Shown piece by piece: positions 16,661 through 24,739 of a stretch of 42,875 bases of DNA. Source of the DNA: Alphaproteobacteria bacterium (GTDB lineage Bacteria; Pseudomonadota; Alphaproteobacteria; Micavibrionales; UBA2020); the NCBI GenBank assembly GCA_030682495.1, contig JAUXOC010000064.1, positions 1 to 42,875 on the forward strand. Reading direction: 5' to 3'. The notes beneath the pieces were generated by a model. It saw only the letters and a program-made list of their open reading frames with translations. It did no database searches and was not told the origin of the DNA. A program made the position numbers and the translations under genes. Position 1 is the first letter of the stretch, and every line of letters starts with the position of its first letter.

Positions 16661-18418
16661 TCAGCTGCCGTATTGTTCGACAATGGCCGTGATCTGCGCG
16701 GGGTCGTATTGATCCATGACCAAACGGGCATGTGCTTCGCATTCCGCAAGGCCGAGCGCCCTGATTCGCTGCTTGATGCGCGGCAAAGCGGCAGAGCCGA
16801 CGGAGAATTCGCGCAGCCCCAGCCCCAGCAGCAGCGGCGTATATCTGGGGTCCGCCCCCATTTCGCCGCAGATGCTGACAGGGATGCCCGCACGCCGTGC
16901 CGCTTCCAGCGTGAATTCAATCAACCGGAGTACCGCCGGATTCAGCGGGTTATACAGCGCCGCCACCTGATCGTTGCCACGGTCAATCGCCACGGTATAT
17001 TGCACAAGGTCGTTGGTGCCGAGCGCGAAGAAATCCGATACCGCCGCCAGACTGTCCGCTGACAGCGCCGCCGCCGGAATTTCGATCATCGTGCCGAGCG
17101 GCGGCAAAGCCTCCGGCACAGCGGTGCCCTCGGCTTTTAAATCGGCGTGGCAGCGGCGCAAAAGCTGTGCGGCCTGTTCGACCTCTTCTGCGGTTGTCAC
17201 CATGGGCAGCAATACGCGCACAGGGCCCAGCGCGGCGGCGCGCAGCATGGCGCGGAACTGGTCGATCAGCAATTGCGGCTGTTTCAGCGACAGGCGAATG
17301 GCGCGCAGACCGAGGGCGGGATTCGTTGCTTCGGCAATCCAGGCACCCACCGCGCGGGCGATTTTATCGCCGCCGATATCCAGCGTGCGGAAGGTTACCG
17401 GCTTGCCCTGCATCGCGCGCACGACCGCGGCCATGCTGTCAAATTGTTCATCTTCGCTGGGCAGGGTGCTGCGGTTCATAAACAGAAATTCGGTGCGGAA
17501 CAGCCCGATGCCCTCCGCGCCGGAGTCCACAATTGCCTGCACGTCGCGCGGCAGCTCCAGATTGGCGCGCAGCGAAATCGCCTGTCCGTCGGTGGTTTCG
17601 GCAGGCAGCGTGGTAATTTTATCCAGATCGGCGCGGGCGTTTTGCAGCGCCTGCTGGCGCGCGCGGTATTCGGCCAGCGTTGCCTCGGACGGGTTTAAAA
17701 TCAGAACGCCCGTCACGCCATCCACAATAGCGATGCCGCCGTGGCCGCTATGATCGAGCATATCGGGGTCAAGCCCGAGCACCGAGGGGATGCCGAGTGA
17801 ACGCGCCATCACCGCCGTATGCCCCGCCGCGCCGCCATGCACCGTGGCAAGACCGGCAAAACGCTTGGGATCCATCAGCGCGGTATCGGCAGGGGAAATT
17901 TCCTTGGCCAGCACAATGCCGCCCGGCGGCACGGAATCGAGCGCGATATAAGGCAGGTTCATGAGGATGCGGATGAGACGGTTGCTGACCGCCTCCACAT
18001 CGTCAATACGCGCGGCGATGTATTTATCGCGCAGGGCGCGAAACTGGTCGGTCAGTTCCTGCATCACATGCTCGATCGCGGCTTCGGCATTGATGCCTTC
18101 GTCGGCAATGCGCTTGATCACGCCGCGCACAAGGCGGGAGCCGGAGAGCATGGCCAGATGCGCATCGAGCAAAAGACCTATTTCTTCCGCCGCCGTATCG
18201 GGCAGCGATGCGCTTTTTTCTTTCAGCTCGCCCAGTTCGTTTTGCGCGGTCATGACCGATTGCTGGAAACGTGCCTGTTCAGCCGCGATGTCCTGCGCTG
18301 CGACTTTCCACTGCGGCACGTGCGGGCGGTCGACCTGCACCAGAAAAGCGGGGCCAATCGCAATGCCGTGCGATACGCCAATGCCGCGCAGTGTTTTTTC
18401 GCGGCGATCAGGCGACAT
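16661..18418 (-). CDS. ptsP: PTS enzyme I (phosphoenolpyruvate-protein phosphotransferase)
   Basis: A 585-aa enzyme I that takes phosphate from PEP and passes it to HPr. The N-terminal swivel domain begins LRGIGVSHGIAIGPAFLVQ, and no GAF domain is present, so the architecture is that of classical EI rather than EI-Ntr. The phosphorylated His is about residue 200 in HGGAAGHTAVMARSLGIPSV. The PEP-binding barrel contains GLFRTEFLFMNR, TFRTLDIGGDK, FFALGTNDLVQYT and the catalytic Cys in SICGEMGADPRYTPLLLG. It is the last gene of the accD...EI run, 2 bp after HPr. No sugar EIIB or EIIC gene is in the window, so a regulatory phosphorelay is likely. Confidence 0.95.
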   Translation of the reverse strand: MSPDRREKTLRGIGVSHGIAIGPAFLVQVDRPHVPQWKVAAQDIAAEQARFQQSVMTAQNELGELKEKSASLPDTAAEEIGLLLDAHLAMLSGSRLVRGVIKRIADEGINAEAAIEHVMQELTDQFRALRDKYIAARIDDVEAVSNRLIRILMNLPYIALDSVPPGGIVLAKEISPADTALMDPKRFAGLATVHGGAAGHTAVMARSLGIPSVLGLDPDMLDHSGHGGIAIVDGVTGVLILNPSEATLAEYRARQQALQNARADLDKITTLPAETTDGQAISLRANLELPRDVQAIVDSGAEGIGLFRTEFLFMNRSTLPSEDEQFDSMAAVVRAMQGKPVTFRTLDIGGDKIARAVGAWIAEATNPALGLRAIRLSLKQPQLLIDQFRAMLRAAALGPVRVLLPMVTTAEEVEQAAQLLRRCHADLKAEGTAVPEALPPLGTMIEIPAAALSADSLAAVSDFFALGTNDLVQYTVAIDRGNDQVAALYNPLNPAVLRLIEFTLEAARRAGIPVSICGEMGADPRYTPLLLGLGLREFSVGSAALPRIKQRIRALGLAECEAHARLVMDQYDPAQITAIVEQYGS

Positions 18419-18420
18419 TC

Positions 18421-18699
18421 TTACGCCTCCTCGTCAAAGCGGCGCGCGATGAGGTCTTCGAGCGCCGCCACGGCTTCGTCCGCACCGTCGCCGGTGGCGG
18501 CAATACGGATGGAAGTCTCCATACTGGCCGAGAGCATCAAAAGCCCCATGATCGATGTGCCGCAGACTTCCATATCGTCCTTGGCCACCGTGACGTCTGC
18601 GCCCAGTTCTTCGACCAGCCGCACAAACTTCGCCGCCGCGCGGGCATGCAGGCCGCGGCGGTTGATGATCATGACGGTTTTTTCGCTACGCGACGTCAT
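18421..18699 (-). CDS. HPr family phosphocarrier protein
   Basis: A 92-aa HPr, the small carrier between enzyme I and EIIA. The phosphorylated His is residue 18 in NRRGLHARAAAKF. Ser49 in CGTSIMGLLML matches the regulatory serine phosphorylated by HPr kinase, and hprK is indeed three genes upstream, so both phosphorylation routes are available. The start at 18699 (MTSRSEKTV) is chosen because the longer frame runs into the EIIA gene. It lies 7 bp after EIIA and 2 bp before EI, so all three are translated from one transcript. Confidence 0.95.
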   Translation of the reverse strand: MTSRSEKTVMIINRRGLHARAAAKFVRLVEELGADVTVAKDDMEVCGTSIMGLLMLSASMETSIRIAATGDGADEAVAALEDLIARRFDEEA

Positions 18700-18706
18700 A
18701 AATTGG

Positions 18707-19105
18707 CTATGCCTGCAAAAGTGCGGTGGCGACGTTGATATATTTGCGTCCCGCTTCGGCGGCCAGTTCGGCGGCTTTTTGCATCGGTTCGGTCTGGCGG
18801 ACGGAAGCAAGCTTGATGAGCATCGGCAGGTTAATACCGGCCAGTGCCTCGACATTCTTCTCCGACGTTACCGAAATCGCAAGATTGGACGGTGTGCCGC
18901 CAAACATATCGGTCAGCACAATCACGCCCTTGCCGCTGTCGACGTCTTTGATCTTTTCGATGATCTCTTTGCGTTTGGCTTCCATGTCGTCTTCGGGACC
19001 GATGCAGACGGGGGCAATCTGTTTTTGCGGCCCGACGACATGTTCCATCACGCTGATGAATTCTTCTGCCAGTCGCCCATGGGTGACAATAACGAGGCCG
19101 ATCAT
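18707..19105 (-). CDS. PTS EIIA component, mannose/fructose family
   Basis: A 132-aa single-domain EIIA(Man) protein. The phosphorylated residue is His9 in GLVIVTHGRLAEEF. The second landmark, VIVLTDMFGGTPSN, is intact. There is no attached EIIB domain. Its ATG overlaps the 3' end of rapZ by 4 bp, which implies translational coupling. In alphaproteobacteria this stand-alone EIIA is found with HprK and HPr, without a sugar permease, and is thought to report the phosphorylation state of the relay to regulators; which regulator is not visible here. Confidence 0.95.
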   Translation of the reverse strand: MIGLVIVTHGRLAEEFISVMEHVVGPQKQIAPVCIGPEDDMEAKRKEIIEKIKDVDSGKGVIVLTDMFGGTPSNLAISVTSEKNVEALAGINLPMLIKLASVRQTEPMQKAAELAAEAGRKYINVATALLQA

Positions 19106-20169
19106 GCTGTTTTCCTTTTTTTGCTTGTTGTCTTTGTGCGGACTTTATCCGTTTTTGTTTTACGGACTTTATCCGTTCTTACCTTACGGGCACTACCCGT
19201 TTTTGCCTTCATATCCAGGCCCTGCCGCTCCGCGGCGTTCAGACCTTGCCGTGCTGTCCAGCCGGCCAGATCGCGGTGACGCACTTCGGCGCTGAAGCCT
19301 GCGCGCGTAAACCACGCGCCCAGCTGTTCGGCGGTAAAGACAGAGCGGTGGCGACCGCCCGTGCAGCCGATGGCAATCGTCAGATAATGCCGCCCTTCGC
19401 GCAGATAACGCGGCAGCAGCGGCGCAATCAACGCGGTCAGGTTTTTGAAAAACGGCTTATAGGCCGTATCGCGGCGTACCTTGTCGGCAACCGGCTTGTC
19501 GAGACCGGAGAGAGGACGCAGCGCCGGATCCCAATGCGGGTTGTCAAGAAAGCGCACGTCAAAAACCAGATCGGCCTCGCGCGGCAAACCGTTTCTGAAA
19601 CCGAAAGACGTGATAAACACGGCCAGCCCCAGATCTTTGTCGAGGCGGAAATAACCCGACAGAATACGTTTCAGATCCTGCGGACGCAGATGCGATGTAT
19701 CGATCACATGATCGACCGCATCGCGCAGCGGCAAGAGCGCGGCGCGTTCCTGCGCAATGCCGTCACCGACAGGGCGGTCAACCGCCAGCGGATGGATACG
19801 CCGCGTCTCGGTGAAACGCTGCTGCAAAACATCGGTCTGGCAATCCATATACAAAAGTTTGAGTGCAAGCCCCTTCATACCGCGCAAGCGCGTGACACTT
19901 TCTGCCAGCGCCTGCGCGCTGAAATCCCAGCCGCGGCTGTCCACACCGATCGCCACGGGGCTATGCTGCCCCGCCTGTTCGGCCAAGAGCGGCTCCAGCA
20001 GCGAAATCGGCAGGTTATCAATGGCCTTGTAGCCGATGTCTTCGAGAATTTTCAGCGCCGATGAATGCCCCGCACCCGACATGCCGGTGACCAGAAGCAC
20101 GGGGCGGCCAGCGGGTTTCGCGGGGGCGGCTTTGCTTTTTTTCGGTGTCTTGGGCGCGGGCTTTTTCAT
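19102..20169 (-). CDS. rapZ: RNase adapter / nucleotide-binding protein RapZ, with altered Walker A and Lys-rich tail
   Basis: A protein of 355 aa, longer than the usual 285-300. The core matches RapZ/YvcJ: LEDIGYKAIDNLPISLLEPL, FITSFGFRNGLPREADLVFDVRFLDNPHW, and IAIGCTGGRHRSVFTAEQL. The P-loop reads GMSGAGHSSALK, with His35 where Lys or Arg is usual, so nucleotide binding may be changed. The N-terminus carries a Lys/Pro-rich stretch, and the C-terminus a basic tail of about 50 residues containing repeated TDKVR units. RapZ in enterobacteria guides RNase E to a small RNA; here it lies in the PTS cluster between hprK (4 bp upstream) and EIIA (4-bp overlap). Whether the target is the same is not known. 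Confidence 0.93.
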   Translation of the reverse strand: MKKPAPKTPKKSKAAPAKPAGRPVLLVTGMSGAGHSSALKILEDIGYKAIDNLPISLLEPLLAEQAGQHSPVAIGVDSRGWDFSAQALAESVTRLRGMKGLALKLLYMDCQTDVLQQRFTETRRIHPLAVDRPVGDGIAQERAALLPLRDAVDHVIDTSHLRPQDLKRILSGYFRLDKDLGLAVFITSFGFRNGLPREADLVFDVRFLDNPHWDPALRPLSGLDKPVADKVRRDTAYKPFFKNLTALIAPLLPRYLREGRHYLTIAIGCTGGRHRSVFTAEQLGAWFTRAGFSAEVRHRDLAGWTARQGLNAAERQGLDMKAKTGSARKVRTDKVRKTKTDKVRTKTTSKKRKTA

Positions 20170-20173
20170 GACG

Positions 20174-20644
20174 CTATTTTACAATCATTTCGGGATGATG
20201 GACAACCGCCATCGCGGCGCGCAATTTGCAAACCGCCGAAGCGTCAAAAGCATGCAGACGGAACAGCGGCAGATTGACGCCAAGAATATCCATTTCCTGC
20301 ACCTCCGGCAAACGCGGCACGTTTTCGCGCGGCACAAGGTCGATGACCAGTTTCAAAGGCGCAGGATCAGCGACAGGATAGCGCAAAAGGCCGAGGCCGC
20401 GCACCTCGATCAGCCCGCGGATGGCATCAATCGCGCCCGCATAGATTTTATTCTGCCGCTTTTCCAGCTCTACCTGATCGTCGGAAATCAGCGATGCACC
20501 CTGCATGATCAGCCGGAAGGCAAGGTCGGATTTGCCGCTGCCCGATGCGCCGCGGATAAAAACCGCCGCGGGCGAATGGTCGGGCGATGTCATCAGGACA
20601 GCCGTGCCATGACGGATCACGCGGTTCGGATTTTGTGGTTTCAT
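20174..20644 (-). CDS. hprK: HPr kinase/phosphorylase, short alphaproteobacterial form
   Basis: A 156-aa protein that corresponds to the catalytic half of Gram-positive HprK. The P-loop is GASGSGKSD (residues 32-40), followed by LAFRLIMQGASLISDDQVEL and the HprK signature ENVPRLPEVQEMDILGV. It should phosphorylate HPr on Ser49. The ATG at 20644 with GGGG five bases ahead is preferred; a GTG at 20671 overlapping the folC stop would add nine residues. The N-terminal substrate-sensing domain of Firmicutes HprK is absent, as is normal in this class. The chvG/chvI-type two-component genes that often precede hprK in alphaproteobacteria are replaced here by folC. Confidence 0.93.
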   Translation of the reverse strand: MKPQNPNRVIRHGTAVLMTSPDHSPAAVFIRGASGSGKSDLAFRLIMQGASLISDDQVELEKRQNKIYAGAIDAIRGLIEVRGLGLLRYPVADPAPLKLVIDLVPRENVPRLPEVQEMDILGVNLPLFRLHAFDASAVCKLRAAMAVVHHPEMIVK

Positions 20645-20670
20645 AGACGCCCCGCGAAAAAACCGCGGCA

Positions 20671-22059
20671 CTACCCCGCAGCATCGTTCAGTTTCAGGGC
20701 GTGGCCGACCAGATACAGCGAGCCCGTCACCAGTATACGCGCCGGCGCGGGATATTTAAAGAAGAGCGCGCGCATCGCCTGCGGCAGACTTTCCGAAACG
20801 CCGATATTGTCATAGCCCTCTGCCGCCAAAAGCGCGGCGAGGAGATCAGACGGCTCCATCGGCGCATCAATATCGAATCCAACCACCTGCGCCGAGGCAA
20901 AACCACCCGACAGACGGCGGAAAAAATCATCAGGCGACTTGCGCGCCTTGAAGGCCGTCAGCAGATGCAGCGGCAGGCCATCCGCCGCCGCCCAGTGGTC
21001 AATTTGCGCGCGCAGGGTTTCGGCGCCGGAATCGTTATGCGCGCCGTCTACCCATAGTTCCCATCCGGCGGGCAGCAGCGTGGCCAGCGCGCCGCTTTGC
21101 AGATGCTCCAGCCTTCCGGCCCAGCGCACGCGGGTCATTGCCTCTGTCAAGGTGGCGGCATTGGCCAGCGCGGCAAAAGGACTATGGCGCAGCGCAGTGA
21201 TCGCCGCTCCGGCGTTCAATATTTGATGCGCGCCGTGCAGCGCGGGGGACGGCAAATCGACAGAAACACCTTCTGCCGTATAACGGAAACCGCCCGCTGT
21301 TGCCTCGACATGCCAATCGCGGCCACCGGCCAGCAGAGGAGAAGCACCGGTTTCGCGCGCGCGGGCATCGAAAACCGGCAGCACGGTATCGTCAAATTGC
21401 GGCGCGACCACAGCGGGGCAGCCGCGTTTGATAATGCCTGCCTTTTGCGCCGCGATGGCAGGCAAGGTATCGCCGAGCGTGCGCATATGGTCGTAGGAAA
21501 TGCGCGTGATCACGGCGCAGGCAGGGTTTTCGATTACATTGGTTGCATCGAGCAGGCCGCCAAGGCCGACTTCCAGCAGCACCGCATCGGCCGGATGACG
21601 CGCAAAGGCCAGAAAAGCCAAGGCGGTGAAAAATTCAAAAAACGAAATCTCGCGTCCGCGCGCGGCGGCATCGACTTCGGCAATCAGGGATTTGAGAAGA
21701 GCGCCGTCGATTTCATGCCCGCCCACAACAATGCGTTCGGAAAACCGCACCAGATGCGGAGAGATAAAACGGTGCACGCGTTTGCCGCCTGCCTCCAGCA
21801 TCGCCTGCAAAAACGCGACGGTCGAGCCTTTGCCATTCGTGCCCGCCACATGAAAAACCGGCGGCAAGGATAATTGCGGGTCGCCCAGCGCAGCCAGCAG
21901 CACGCGGAAACGGTCAAGCCCTGCGGGTACATGGGGGGGATAGGTATCGCGGATACCGGCAATCATTGCATCCAGCGCCGGATCGGCGCTGTAATTCCAG
22001 TCGGACGCCGTGATATCGGGCAGCACGGGGGCTTGTGCAGTTTTGGCTTCAGGCAGCAC
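20671..22059 (-). CDS. folC: Folylpolyglutamate synthase / dihydrofolate synthase FolC
   Basis: A Mur-ligase family enzyme of about 462 aa that adds glutamate to folates and makes dihydrofolate from dihydropteroate. The ATP loop is VFHVAGTNGKGSTVAF, followed by SPHLVRFSERIVVGGHEI, LLEVGLGGLLDATNV and the C-terminal domain motif LWVDGAHNDSGAETLRAQ. The reading frame stays open upstream into accD, but the GTG at 22059 is preferred: it has GGGGGAG seven bases ahead and gives a normal length. A longer form would overlap the accD end. It is between accD and hprK on the same strand; accD-folC adjacency is common in alphaproteobacteria and the folC-hprK junction is less usual. Confidence 0.93.
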   Translation of the reverse strand: MLPEAKTAQAPVLPDITASDWNYSADPALDAMIAGIRDTYPPHVPAGLDRFRVLLAALGDPQLSLPPVFHVAGTNGKGSTVAFLQAMLEAGGKRVHRFISPHLVRFSERIVVGGHEIDGALLKSLIAEVDAAARGREISFFEFFTALAFLAFARHPADAVLLEVGLGGLLDATNVIENPACAVITRISYDHMRTLGDTLPAIAAQKAGIIKRGCPAVVAPQFDDTVLPVFDARARETGASPLLAGGRDWHVEATAGGFRYTAEGVSVDLPSPALHGAHQILNAGAAITALRHSPFAALANAATLTEAMTRVRWAGRLEHLQSGALATLLPAGWELWVDGAHNDSGAETLRAQIDHWAAADGLPLHLLTAFKARKSPDDFFRRLSGGFASAQVVGFDIDAPMEPSDLLAALLAAEGYDNIGVSESLPQAMRALFFKYPAPARILVTGSLYLVGHALKLNDAAG

Positions 22060-22105
22060 CGGATGTCTCCCCCACCGCGCAGGCGGCCTCCAAAAGATCT
22101 GGCGA

Positions 22106-23053
22106 TTATGCGCCGGCTTCGTCTTCACGCGGCGTTTTAACCGGCAGCGCGGTGCTGCCGTTGGTTTTGCCTCTGCGCGAAACGGGCTTTGCCGCGCCGC
22201 CATCCATCAAAAGACCGATCAGGCTGGCCAGCTTGGCCGCCAGTTCGCCGCGCGGCACGACCAGATCGACCATGCCATGATCGCGCAGATATTCTGCGGT
22301 CTGAAAACCGTCGGGCAGGCTGGCGCGGATGGTTTCCTGAATGACGCGGCGCCCGGCAAAGCCGATTTGCGCACCCGGTTCAGCGATTTGGATATCCCCC
22401 AGCATGGCAAAAGACGCACTGACGCCACCCGTGGTCGGGTCGGTGAGGATCACGATATAGGGCAGGCGCGCTTCTTTGACCTGTTCAACCGCAATCACGC
22501 TGCGCGGCATTTGCATCAGCGACAGCATGCCTTCCTGCATACGCGCACCGCCCGAAGCGGGAATGACGATAAACGGCGCACCGAGCGTCACGGCAAGGCG
22601 TGAACCTGCAACCAGACCATCGCCCACCGCTGCCCCCATAGAGCCGCCCATAAAACTGAAATCCAGCGCGGCAATCACGGCGGTACGTCCGCCGATTTTG
22701 CCCTGCGCCACGGCAACGGCGTCTTTGCGACCTGTCGTCGATTGCGCGTCCTTGAGACGATCGACATATTTTTTACGGTCTTTGAATTTCAGCGGGTCAT
22801 AGGCAGGTTTGGGCAGCTCGGCCAGTTGATATGCGCCGCCGTCAAACAGCATCGCCAGACGGTCCATGACATCCATGCGCAGATGATGGCCGCAGTGGTG
22901 GCAGACGTGCAGATGTTTTTGCAGTTCCTGATGGTGCAGCATGGCGCTGCAGCCCGGGCATTTTTGCCAGAGATTATCGGGAACGTCCTTTTTGCCCGCC
23001 ATATCGGCAAGCGCCTTGATCTTGGGGCGGACGAAATTGGTAATCCAGTTCAT
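22106..23053 (-). CDS. accD: Acetyl-CoA carboxylase carboxyltransferase subunit beta
   Basis: A 315-aa beta subunit of the carboxyltransferase that makes malonyl-CoA. The N-terminal zinc ribbon has Cys32, Cys35, Cys51 and Cys54 (CPGC and CHHC). The carboxyltransferase core has ALDFSFMGGSMGAAVGDGL, IPASGGARMQEGMLSLMQM, LTDPTTGGVSASFAMLGDI and IGFAGRRVIQETI, all typical. The last 30 residues are a basic, probably disordered tail. It is the first gene of the accD-folC-hprK-rapZ-EIIA-HPr-EI run. The usual trpB/trpA neighbours are absent. A perfect TATAAT lies about 70 bp upstream on the minus strand. Confidence 0.97.
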   Translation of the reverse strand: MNWITNFVRPKIKALADMAGKKDVPDNLWQKCPGCSAMLHHQELQKHLHVCHHCGHHLRMDVMDRLAMLFDGGAYQLAELPKPAYDPLKFKDRKKYVDRLKDAQSTTGRKDAVAVAQGKIGGRTAVIAALDFSFMGGSMGAAVGDGLVAGSRLAVTLGAPFIVIPASGGARMQEGMLSLMQMPRSVIAVEQVKEARLPYIVILTDPTTGGVSASFAMLGDIQIAEPGAQIGFAGRRVIQETIRASLPDGFQTAEYLRDHGMVDLVVPRGELAAKLASLIGLLMDGGAAKPVSRRGKTNGSTALPVKTPREDEAGA

Positions 23054-23119
23054 GCCATCTCACATCGGTTGGTGGTTCAAGTTCATGCGAAACCTGTAAC
23101 AAAAACAGGCCAAAACGTC

Positions 23120-23125
23120 ATTATA
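23120..23125 (-). promoter_or_regulatory. -10 box of a probable accD promoter
   Basis: A perfect TATAAT (minus strand) lies 67 bp upstream of the accD ATG, in the gap after pyrF. The -35 is weak (TAACAG at 17 bp), so the promoter may need an activator. Confidence 0.4.
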
Positions 23126-23197
23126 ATTGTGGCCGCGAGCGTCTGTTATTACCATAGGGCGGCGTCTGGTGCGGGTTTTCTAGATGTTATGTAATGT

Positions 23198-23926
23198 TTA
23201 GGCTGCGGCGGCGCGCAGGCTCTCGACGATATCGGCAGCGGCGCGGGCGGGGTCTTTGGCTTCTGTGATCGGGCGGCCGATGACAAGGGCATCTGCGCCG
23301 AGCGCCGCGGCTTCCTGCGGGGTCATGATACGTTTCTGGTCGCCCGCCGCCGATCCGGCAGGACGAATCCCCGGCACAACCAGCGCAAAACCCGCCCCGC
23401 AGAGGGCGCGCAGGCGCGCAATTTCCTGCGGCGAGCAGACCGCGCCGCCCATGCCGCTGTCCTTGGCGAGCACGGCCAGTCGCGCCACCTGATCGGCAGG
23501 GGTATCAGACACGCCGATACCGTGCAGATCCTGCGCATCCATATGCGTTAGTACCGTGACGCCGAGCAGAACCGGCGCGGCGATGCCGGTTTTATCCTGC
23601 ACCTCGGCCGCGGCCAGCACCGCTGCGCGCATCATCTCGCCCCCGCCGCCGGCATGCAGCGTCAGATAATCGGCGCGGCAGCGCATCGCGCTGCGCACCG
23701 CCCCCGCCACCGTATTGGGAATGTCGTGCAGTTTGAGGTCGAGGAATATTTTTACCCCGTCCCCCGCCGCCGCGCGTACGGCATCAATCCCGCGCGGCCC
23801 TTCGGCGATAAAAAATTCCAGCCCCAGTTTCAGATCGACGCCTGTGCCCTTCAGCTTTGCCGTCAGGTCCAGCGCGCCGGACAGGTCAGGCGCATCGATG
23901 GCGCAGAAAATGCGGGGGATGTGCAT
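23198..23926 (-). CDS. pyrF: Orotidine-5'-phosphate decarboxylase PyrF
   Basis: A 242-aa TIM-barrel enzyme that makes UMP from OMP, the last step of pyrimidine synthesis. The catalytic Asp-Lys-Asp segment is FLDLKLHDIPNTVAGAV. Other family landmarks are FCAIDAPDLSGALDL near the start, the LGVTVLTH strand, VVPGIRPAGSAAGDQKRIMTP with the phosphate-binding region, and ALVIGRPITEAKDPARAA. Length is normal. It follows ridA by 14 bp on the same strand, so the two are co-transcribed. The identification is secure. Confidence 0.97.
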   Translation of the reverse strand: MHIPRIFCAIDAPDLSGALDLTAKLKGTGVDLKLGLEFFIAEGPRGIDAVRAAAGDGVKIFLDLKLHDIPNTVAGAVRSAMRCRADYLTLHAGGGGEMMRAAVLAAAEVQDKTGIAAPVLLGVTVLTHMDAQDLHGIGVSDTPADQVARLAVLAKDSGMGGAVCSPQEIARLRALCGAGFALVVPGIRPAGSAAGDQKRIMTPQEAAALGADALVIGRPITEAKDPARAAADIVESLRAAAA

Positions 23927-23940
23927 GTTGTTTTCTATGC

Positions 23941-24411
23941 TCAGACCAGCTCGAAAATCGCGTCTACTTCAACCGCCGCCCCAAAAGGCAGCGCAGCAAC
24001 GCCGACTGCGAAACGCGCATGTCTGCCCGCATCGCCGAGCGCGCCGACAATCAGATCGGAGGCGCTGTTGATGACTTTGGGATGATCGAAGAAATCTGTG
24101 GTCGAAGCCACGAAGCCGCCCAGTTTCACGCAGCGTGCGATGCGCGACAGGTCACCGTCCAGCGCGGCATTGGCCTGCGCGAGAATATTGACGGCGCAAA
24201 GACGTGCGGCATCCTGCCCTTGCTCTAGCGTGGCGTCGCGGCCCAGCTGGCCTTTGACCATCTGGCCGTCCAGCCCGACGGGCAACTGGCCGGAGATATA
24301 AAGCGTCTTGCCCGATATCACAAAGGGCACGTAATTGGCGACCGGCGCGGCGGGTGTGGGCAGCGTGACGCCGAGGGATTGCAGACGTTCCTGAATGGCA
24401 GATGCGGACAT
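23941..24411 (-). CDS. RidA family protein
   Basis: A 156-aa member of the YjgF/YER057c/UK114 (RidA) superfamily. Typical members hydrolyse reactive enamine or imine intermediates. Family features are LQSLGVTLPTPAAPVANYVPF, the LYISGQLP strand, NILAQANAALDGDLSRIARCVKL and the C-terminal block ARFAVGVAALPFGAAVEVDAIF with the conserved Arg. It is longer than classical RidA (about 128 aa) and fits the subgroup that acts as a general clean-up protein. It is upstream of pyrF by 14 bp. Exact substrate is unknown. Confidence 0.92.
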   Translation of the reverse strand: MSASAIQERLQSLGVTLPTPAAPVANYVPFVISGKTLYISGQLPVGLDGQMVKGQLGRDATLEQGQDAARLCAVNILAQANAALDGDLSRIARCVKLGGFVASTTDFFDHPKVINSASDLIVGALGDAGRHARFAVGVAALPFGAAVEVDAIFELV

Positions 24412-24496
24412 GAAAAAACTCCTTTGGCGAGAAGCCTAAAGGAGCTTGTTCATCACTGCAATCTTTATGCGCCAGAAAACGCTCTGCGCTAAAAAA

Positions 24497-24673
24497 TCAG
24501 AAGGCGTTGCTGAGATCGATTTTGGCGAATTTTTTATATTCCGCATCCACCTGCGCTTCGGTCGTCGCAGCGGCGGCGCGGCGCGGGAAAGCTTCCTTGA
24601 AGGCACCGCGGACATCCGGCATGGTCGCTGCCCAAGCATCGCTGTTCGGGAAATGTGTGCCTTCTTTACCCAT
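24497..24673 (-). CDS. Small 58-aa protein of unknown function
   Basis: A short gene that is easily missed. The ATG at 24673 has an excellent ribosome-binding site (GAAGGAGAG) at normal spacing. The product begins MGKEGTHFPNSDAWAATMPD and continues with a helical stretch (VRGAFKEAFPR), an Ala-rich linker and a helix (TEAQVDAEYKKFAKIDLSNAF). It has no signal or membrane segment and looks like a small cytosolic helical protein. It is 85 bp upstream of ridA on the same strand, so it may be the first gene of the ridA-pyrF transcript. I do not recognise a family. The good start signal, the sensible composition and the third-position GC bias support it as real. Confidence 0.7.
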   Translation of the reverse strand: MGKEGTHFPNSDAWAATMPDVRGAFKEAFPRRAAAATTEAQVDAEYKKFAKIDLSNAF

Positions 24674-24739
24674 GTACCGCTCTCCTTCGTGTGCTGTGTT
24701 CGATTCTGGTAACAGCTACAGAATGTCATATCTTCCTTA

